A stretch of 9,627 nt of DNA from Selenomonadaceae bacterium (lineage in GTDB: Bacteria > Bacillota > Negativicutes > Selenomonadales > Selenomonadaceae), in contig JAFSUE010000184.1 of NCBI GenBank assembly GCA_017445435.1, positions 1 through 9,627 of the forward strand, in the 5' to 3' direction. The position numbers and the translations under genes were made by a program. This document shows, piece by piece, positions 6,701 through 9,627 of this stretch (within the stretch, counting starts at the first letter, position 1; each line of letters starts with the position of its first letter). The notes under the pieces are model-generated. The model saw only the letters and a list, made by a program, of their open reading frames with translations. It did not search any database and had not been told where the DNA came from.

Positions 6701-6931
6701 TAGTGATTCAGCCTCGACTTGCCGCAGTTTTGGATTTTCAATAACCTGTGAAATGTAGTTGTCCATTTCCAATTCAGATTTAATTTCGGCAAGGCGCGTA
6801 GAATCAACAGTTGTATTTTGTTCAGCGGTCAAACGTTTTTTCCAGTTTTCGTAAGCCGCGCGGATTTTTTTCAAATTGTCGGGCGGGTCGAATTCCAAGC
6901 CCAGCATTTCAAAAATATTTTTTTTCGCCAA
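3701..6931 (-). CDS. large J-like / double zinc ribbon / FN3-repeat protein, function unknown
   Basis: About 1076 residues from TTG at 6931. Residues 5-71 look like a degenerate J domain: NIFEMLGLEF, then AYENWKKRLTAEQN, which aligns without gaps to the J-domain AY...HPDRN segment but has TAE in place of HPD, then IENPKLRQ where J domains have a DP-x-x-R element. A long helical region follows (about 75-325). Next are zinc-ribbon cysteines C331/C334 with C351/C354 and C362/C365 with C376/C379, plus an extra C328. A second helical stretch (385-500) leads to beta-rich fibronectin-III-like domains from about 540 to 955 (first at 540-620, with LTWQPAND and YGYAIFAV) and a beta-rich C-terminal domain. 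No signal peptide or membrane segment is seen, so it is probably cytosolic. GTG at 6949 would add six residues, but AAGGTGA lies 8 nt before the TTG. The gene is monocistronic with its own promoter (7052-7080). A scaffold or chaperone-adaptor role is only a guess. Confidence 0.9.
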   Translation of the reverse strand: MAKKNIFEMLGLEFDPPDNLKKIRAAYENWKKRLTAEQNTTVDSTRLAEIKSELEMDNYISQVIENPKLRQVEAESLKQNRIEQLRLYIDIQRGDTSGTLQVNQSQIKKIKEKLKLSPATIAATYKEQGFDVKPARTDKSIVDTLNNFFIADSVLAELDKYFAEFRKVPDRQNYAWSSEVHNFYELAYYLEHKIEPSAEFYKRRDTDELCEIFKKEAKKISSPIPAWQSLKALLNLAETQIFNTDDNRWKYDHSLQIETLANFFAKIKAAPDMFKHDKNFADNCINRIRGTFPNFLNYERSAALYNKAAGILNDPYESVDNAVENFYCVTCGNCGAFENFRTHEEAERAACKICGKNFFVECPKCGKKVPATVEHCPSCDFSFHELRRYNYYVSYMNSLLDLINRGAKSESEDVKPLMTEVIKVLARTKLIKPESIDLRKIEWRINGIATDIKRRELLRWAESKLPALTVHPDKVVGDCMEILSKLPDYRPARDRLKLVKPKRPLKLTAIISENIPQPVNSSALMGKISVNAKSTSMTAATSNLICKLTWQPANDLGVKYTVIRKLEGIPQSPRDGELVAENIEKFELTDTNIKSGLLYGYAIFAVRLGTLSDPTTCSTVFYGDIEENKLVAKTEDGQCKFSWKLPAENCLGVRILRTDNAGNSVVVADCVQSPFVDKAVKNLKQYSYRLQCVYYSAKERFENQKKFLAETDGTKVWRANQVLKYSQGLTVELTPEFPPRAVENLTYNLKSGKIKFSWQNTGEFEIWFKQVKPQDVGKGENLSNSNDSKNYRSIDLIDEVLGSDVILKRVKSSDESCEFSVQGEVVNVAVVSATKNFFLVNEIISAANIEPCEIDERRTTVDSSGLKLTLKKLPPNAYMIHYKVSTDESEETFATIDDAKSRHMNRIYATKYAQDTFITQAHMPEEKLFITVIGEYKLSDGSTVYSPPSTMTLDNRPKVEISYRLEWGTSGLFNKTSHAKNCKLIIESSADATPKLFLACRKDGRLNISLADKSTVVLYAVPEFKNGLPNKRLELSLPDEIWREVDEGFSVKLLAKDSKRFELSPSKPDSLTVPKK

Positions 6932-6939
6932 ACTTTTTT

Positions 6940-6946
6940 TCACCTT
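6940..6946 (-). promoter_or_regulatory. SD that favours the TTG start of the large gene
   Basis: Minus-strand AAGGTGA (6946-6940) sits 8 nt before TTG (6931-6929). The two upstream GTG codons (6949-6947 and 6943-6941) have no SD ahead of them, and the second overlaps this SD. The element closely matches the AGGTGA before the ispH TTG. Confidence 0.6.
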
Positions 6947-6962
6947 CACGCTAAAAATTTTT

Positions 6963-7018
6963 AAAAGCTAGTAAGTAGTAAGTAGTAAGTAGTGAGTAGT
7001 CAGTAGTGAGTAGCTTTT
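6963..7018. repeat. six-copy heptad array inside an 8-bp inverted repeat
   Basis: Six contiguous 7-bp units run from 6970 to 7011: three AGTAAGT, then AGTGAGT, AGTCAGT and AGTGAGT. They are flanked by perfect inverse copies AAAAGCTA (6963-6970) and TAGCTTTT (7011-7018). The array lies between the promoter (7052-7080) and start codon of the large minus-strand gene, so it should be transcribed as part of that 5' leader. The flanking copies could pair to close a loop of about 40 nt. Confidence 0.85.
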
Positions 7019-7050
7019 CATTACGCATTACGCATTCCTAATTCCTAATT
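7019..7050. repeat. second heptad array adjoining the first
   Basis: CATTACG occurs twice (7019-7032), then CATTCCT (7033-7039), AATTCCT (7040-7046) and AATT, keeping the 7-bp period. It ends one base before the -10 box of the leftward promoter. The TTACGCAT core also occurs next to the heptads at 1086-1126 (as its complement), so the two kinds of heptad travel together. Confidence 0.75.
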
Positions 7051-7051
7051 G

Positions 7052-7080
7052 ATTATAGCACGCTGAATTTTTTCACTCAA
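7052..7080 (-). promoter_or_regulatory. strong sigma-A-like promoter for the large gene
   Basis: On the minus strand, -35 TTGAGT (7080-7075) and -10 TATAAT (7057-7052) are separated by 17 nt, and TGC directly before the -10 gives an extended -10. A start near 7045 leaves a leader of about 110 nt that contains nearly all of the heptad arrays. Confidence 0.8.
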
Positions 7081-7138
7081 GCTTTTTGAAGGCTGAAAAA
7101 ATTTTTGCAGAAAAAGTTACATTAAATGACAAAAAATC

Positions 7139-7167
7139 TTGACGTTAAAATAAAATTATGCGAAAAT
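7139..7167 (+). promoter_or_regulatory. possible promoter for the plus-strand gene
   Basis: TTGACG (7139-7144), a 17-nt spacer ending in TGC, and GAAAAT (7162-7167) form a near-consensus -35 with a weak but TG-extended -10. It would run divergently from the 7052-7080 promoter and leave a leader of about 75 nt before ATG at 7247. Confidence 0.5.
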
Positions 7168-7246
7168 TTTAGCGAAAAAATTTCCGTAAGAAAAATTTTT
7201 AAAGGAAGTTTTTTTAATACTAAAATTGATGAGGAGGCGCGGTTTT

Positions 7247-8041
7247 ATGGGCTATCAACCGCAAAAGTTAGAAAAGCTTTTTGATAAGTGGGCAGAAAAA
7301 CATGCAAAAAAATTGTCCACAGAAGCACCGTATGAAGTTCAACACGAAGCACCGTATGGAAAATTTGTTCGTGACGGCATAATCAATCCTGAAAAATGGG
7401 CGATACAAGAGCCGAAAATTTGTTTCGTGATGCCTGAAGCTGGCGGCTACGATGACACCGAAAAATTCCCTGAAGGTCACGACTTGGCTGCAGAATGGAA
7501 TGAAAAAGGTTCTTTCACAAAGCTAATGTTCAAAATGGCTGTATGGATTCAAGCGGTTAATGACGCATTTTTTGACCCCGTCCCTTACGTGAAAAAATCT
7601 ATTATCGATCAGCAAAATGATTTAATCCGCTCCATTGCCATTGTCAATTTGCGTAAGAGTGACGGGCAAAAAGTTCCACAATATAAAGTTGTTAGTAATT
7701 TCGCGCAGGAAGATGCTACGGAACTTCGCAAAGAAATTGAGCTTATCAATCCCGACGTGATTATATGTTGCAACACCTTTAAAACTATTTGCAAAAAGCG
7801 TCCAGAAGATGATACACCAGAAAAGCCGAAGCGTAAACGTTCAGCAGTTTTCTATACCGACGAAATTAAAAAAGGTGCAAAATGCGCTTACCGTTGGGAA
7901 GATAAATTGATTATGGACTTTTGGCACGTCGCGCAATTTTATTATCCTATGACTATGAACAATGTTAATTACTATGCGATACGTGAATTTGTCCGCGCAG
8001 GTATCGCGTCGCTTGGACCTTTTGAATGGGCTGAATTGTAA
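7247..8041 (+). CDS. uracil-DNA-glycosylase-superfamily-like protein
   Basis: A 264-residue cytosolic protein resembling, from memory, the UDG-like family often annotated as hypothetical or as uracil-DNA glycosylase family. Matching elements in order: an entry motif FVRDGIINPEKW (40-51); a first strand with glycine loop, ICFVMPEAGGY (58-68), where UDGs carry the base-flipping pocket; IAIVNLRKSDG (130-140); INPDVIICCNTF (167-178), like the strand after the UDG helical core; and MDFWHVAQF (223-231), where UDGs have the DNA-contacting HP motif. No activity is claimed, because the catalytic residues of the classic families are not clearly conserved. The start is ATG at 7247, with GAGGAGG 9 nt upstream; TTG at 7226 is open but overlaps that SD. 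A 13-bp direct repeat (7322-7334 and 7346-7358) encodes EAPY twice. It is the only plus-strand gene, is monocistronic, and ends before the shared terminator (8145-8192). Confidence 0.82.
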   Translation: MGYQPQKLEKLFDKWAEKHAKKLSTEAPYEVQHEAPYGKFVRDGIINPEKWAIQEPKICFVMPEAGGYDDTEKFPEGHDLAAEWNEKGSFTKLMFKMAVWIQAVNDAFFDPVPYVKKSIIDQQNDLIRSIAIVNLRKSDGQKVPQYKVVSNFAQEDATELRKEIELINPDVIICCNTFKTICKKRPEDDTPEKPKRKRSAVFYTDEIKKGAKCAYRWEDKLIMDFWHVAQFYYPMTMNNVNYYAIREFVRAGIASLGPFEWAEL

Positions 8042-8054
8042 ATCGTACTTGAAA

Positions 8055-8136
8055 AAATTTAGCGTAAAATAAATTTGCGTAAAAGTAAATTTAGCGTCAA
8101 AGTAAACTTAGCGTCAAAATAATTTTTCGTAAAAAT
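8055..8136. repeat. five imperfect 16-17-bp tandem units
   Basis: Five successive units of 16 or 17 bp share an AAATTTAGCGTcAAAAT-like core, starting at 8055, 8071, 8087, 8104 and 8121. Units 3 and 4 are the closest pair and the last unit has lost the GCGT core. The array lies between the stop of the plus-strand gene and the shared terminator, so it would be in that gene's 3' untranslated region. Confidence 0.65.
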
Positions 8137-8144
8137 AATTGACA

Positions 8145-8192
8145 TAAAAAAAGCCGTAAACTTCGTTGAGGAAGTCACGGCTAATTTTTTTT
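8145..8192. terminator. bidirectional intrinsic terminator
   Basis: AGCCGT (8152-8157) pairs with ACGGCT (8177-8182), and inside it ACTTC (8160-8164) pairs with GAAGT (8171-8175) around a GTTGAG loop, with a small AA/C bulge. An A-run (8146-8152) precedes and a T-run (8185-8192) follows, so it can end the plus-strand UDG-like gene and the minus-strand 8199-9107 gene. The convergent arrangement fits this. Confidence 0.9.
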
Positions 8193-8198
8193 GAAAAT

Positions 8199-9107
8199 TT
8201 AATTTACGTAGTAATGCGTCGTCAAGTCCACAAGTTCTTCAATAACCAGTGTGTGGAAGGCGGCGAATGCAAGATTTTCTACGTAAGCTGAAAAAGTGTA
8301 ATTGCCAACAGCCCACGCGGCGGCGTTAGTATTATCGCTGACTTTAGCAACATAAACCGTCGTCCCGCCAGATGTATCGACGCGCCATTTTGCGCCTTGA
8401 ACTCCGCTAATGTCCTGCAATTCTTCATTAGGAGCGCGTTTGTACGTGCGAACGTGCAGGGAAACTTCAGGCTCCCAACGTCTGCCGTAGCGAATCTCCG
8501 CAATTTTATCATTAATGCTGAAAATTTCGTCTACCGTGTAGCCAGATTTTTTTGGAATGTAAAGCGGCGCGAAACCTACAGCTTTAGCAAGTTCATCGTA
8601 GCTTGCGTAAGAAACCATTGGATTGGGCATGCCAGTAGTCGGCGCAGTTTGAACGGCTACAGGCTGAATTTCTTCTGAACTTGTGACGCTGGAATTTCCA
8701 TTTGCAGTATTGACAACGCTGGAACTTTCAACGCTGGAATTTCCATTTGCGGTAGAAATATTTTCCATTGAAACATTGCGCGTTGATCTATTGCGTTTAT
8801 CTTCATTAACAGGAATTTGTTCTTTACGCCCAGCCTCAATTTGTTTACGTGCCGCCTCTTTTTCTTCACGCAATTTTTTTTCAGCCGCGCGACGTTCTTC
8901 ACGAATGCGCTTTTCTTCCTCCTCAAGTTCCTTTTTAGATTTAGGAGTAGTCTGCGCGGAACTTTCAGCAACTTTAGCAGGCGGCGTTTCTTCAGGTTGT
9001 TCGGACGCTAAAATTGCAAGTTCCCTATCAATAGGCGCGGCGGCTTCCACGTCGACAAATTGAAACATTGTCAACAGTGCTAGCGCTAAACTAATTTTCA
9101 AATTCAT
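8199..9107 (-). CDS. secreted coiled-coil protein with DUF4367-like C-terminal domain
   Basis: A 302-residue protein. Residues 1-22 form a signal peptide (MNLKISLALALLTMFQFVDV, then EA), with likely cleavage after VEA; there is no lipobox Cys, so export as a soluble or cell-envelope protein is inferred. Residues 57-98 are highly charged (runs of Glu, Lys and Arg) and look like a single coiled coil. A low-complexity Asn/Ser linker (108-145) contains the nonamer TANGNSSV-type repeat twice. The C-terminal part (about 167-302, with VGFAPLYIPKKSGY and later KIAEIRYG) resembles DUF4367 domains, known from anti-sigma-factor-like and lipoprotein-like exported proteins; this match is from memory. AAGGAAG, 8 nt before the ATG, overlaps the stop of the upstream Uma2-like gene, so the two are probably co-transcribed and perhaps translationally coupled. 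The shared terminator at 8145-8192 follows the gene. Confidence 0.85.
   Translation of the reverse strand: MNLKISLALALLTMFQFVDVEAAAPIDRELAILASEQPEETPPAKVAESSAQTTPKSKKELEEEEKRIREERRAAEKKLREEKEAARKQIEAGRKEQIPVNEDKRNRSTRNVSMENISTANGNSSVESSSVVNTANGNSSVTSSEEIQPVAVQTAPTTGMPNPMVSYASYDELAKAVGFAPLYIPKKSGYTVDEIFSINDKIAEIRYGRRWEPEVSLHVRTYKRAPNEELQDISGVQGAKWRVDTSGGTTVYVAKVSDNTNAAAWAVGNYTFSAYVENLAFAAFHTLVIEELVDLTTHYYVN
8685..8756 (-). repeat. internal duplication in the secreted protein gene
   Basis: Two 27-bp copies (8685-8711 and 8730-8756) differ at only a few positions and encode NTANGNSSV and STANGNSSV. A third partial copy of the GGAA/AGC core lies between them and encodes ESSSV. The units are spaced by 45 bp (15 codons) in frame, so copy number could vary without breaking the gene. 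Confidence 0.75.
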
Positions 9108-9120
9108 CTTTTACACTTCC

Positions 9121-9627
9121 TTAAGAATCATAGACCCAAAAAAATATATCATCAACTTTAATAAATAAGTCGTCGAAGATTGAAACTTTAATTTCAGATT
9201 TGTAGGCGGCTTTTTCTTTTTCTTCAAGGTCGCGCCATTCATCAGCATCATACTTGAAATATTCATTGTCGAGTTCAAATTTGCCGTCGCGCAAAATATA
9301 AACTGTAACACTTTTAGCCCAAGGATCGATAATCCAATATTCTTTGACGCCATTAGCTTCATAAACATCTTTTTTTATAGTTAAATCTCTGTTTCGCGTC
9401 GACCTTGAAAGGACTTCAACAACCATATCGGGGACGCCGTGCATTGCACCTTTCCAATTCACTATGCCTTTATTTTCATTAGTGACAACAACTAAATCTG
9501 GATTGAAAAGATTTCCATCGGGAAAGTAAACGTCAACGTTATCGGTGAAAACATAGCCGCAACTATTAGCGTCAATATAGTTAAAAATTCTGGCGGCTAA
9601 ACGCATAACTATTCCGCTATGATTAAG
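9121..9627 (-). CDS. Uma2 family (DUF820) putative endonuclease-fold protein, 5' end missing
   Basis: Uma2/DUF820 proteins have a PD-(D/E)xK nuclease-type fold and are common in many copies in cyanobacteria and scattered elsewhere; most have no known substrate. Numbering from ATG at 9606, the signatures are FNPDLVVV (D37), VPDMVVEVLS (D60, E64), RDLTIKKDVYE (D74, K78, Y82) and GVKEYWIIDP (86-95), in the order and spacing of the family, so the putative active-site Asp, Glu and Lys are all present. The seven codons between 9627 and 9607 stay open in frame and read HSGIVM before RLAARIFNY, matching the usual H-x-x-V helix. The real start therefore lies beyond the window, probably about 40-50 residues further on. 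The stop overlaps the SD of the 8199-9107 gene 13 bp downstream, so both probably share one transcript. Confidence 0.9.
   Translation of the reverse strand, partial: LNHSGIVMRLAARIFNYIDANSCGYVFTDNVDVYFPDGNLFNPDLVVVTNENKGIVNWKGAMHGVPDMVVEVLSRSTRNRDLTIKKDVYEANGVKEYWIIDPWAKSVTVYILRDGKFELDNEYFKYDADEWRDLEEKEKAAYKSEIKVSIFDDLFIKVDDIFFWVYDS

Noticed and set aside
6970..7050. CRISPR array
   Set aside because: The 7-bp units are contiguous without spacers and no cas gene is present.
8657..9063. Overlapping open frames on both strands in the secreted protein gene
   Set aside because: They shadow the low-complexity coiled-coil and linker part; the signal peptide, SD and terminator all support the 8199-9107 frame.

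Overview
The window reads as a piece of chromosome from an AT-rich, anaerobic-type Bacillota. Three things suggest this: ispH next to a four-domain ribosomal protein S1 gene, consensus sigma-A-like promoters, and SD-led TTG and GTG starts. The ispH/rpsA pairing occurs widely in Clostridia and Negativicutes, often as one fused protein, so Negativicutes is my best guess. It remains an inference, because no rRNA or other taxonomic marker is present. All genes lie on the minus strand except one plus-strand gene at 7247-8041.

In minus-strand transcription order from the right edge, a Uma2-family (PD-(D/E)xK nuclease-fold) gene is cut by the window end (9121-9627). It is followed 13 bp later by a secreted coiled-coil protein with a DUF4367-like C-terminal domain (8199-9107). 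That pair converges on the plus-strand gene, a protein resembling the uracil-DNA-glycosylase superfamily, and a shared hairpin at 8145-8192 serves both sides. A divergent spacer (6932-7246) carries back-to-back promoters and an array of 7-bp tandem repeats. Leftward from it runs a protein of about 1076 residues with an N-terminal degenerate J-domain-like segment, a double zinc ribbon and a long set of fibronectin-III-like domains.

Next come the housekeeping genes. ispH (2674-3495) has its own promoter and a well-placed SD before a TTG start. A 333-bp spacer with several potential RNA structures separates it from rpsA (1213-2340), which ends in a clear intrinsic terminator. A second promoter then drives a small Gln/Ser-rich protein of unknown function (563-955), with an ABC-F ATPase gene starting 19 bp downstream and cut by the left window edge (1-543).

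The functional links are modest. IspH makes isoprenoid precursors and S1 acts in translation initiation, a recurrent neighbour pairing. ABC-F proteins act on ribosomes, so the left half has a translation flavour. The right half is accessory. The least explained items are the large J-like/zinc-ribbon/FN3 protein, the dispersed heptad repeats at four intergenic sites (one set probably inside a 5' leader), and the structured ispH-rpsA spacer.
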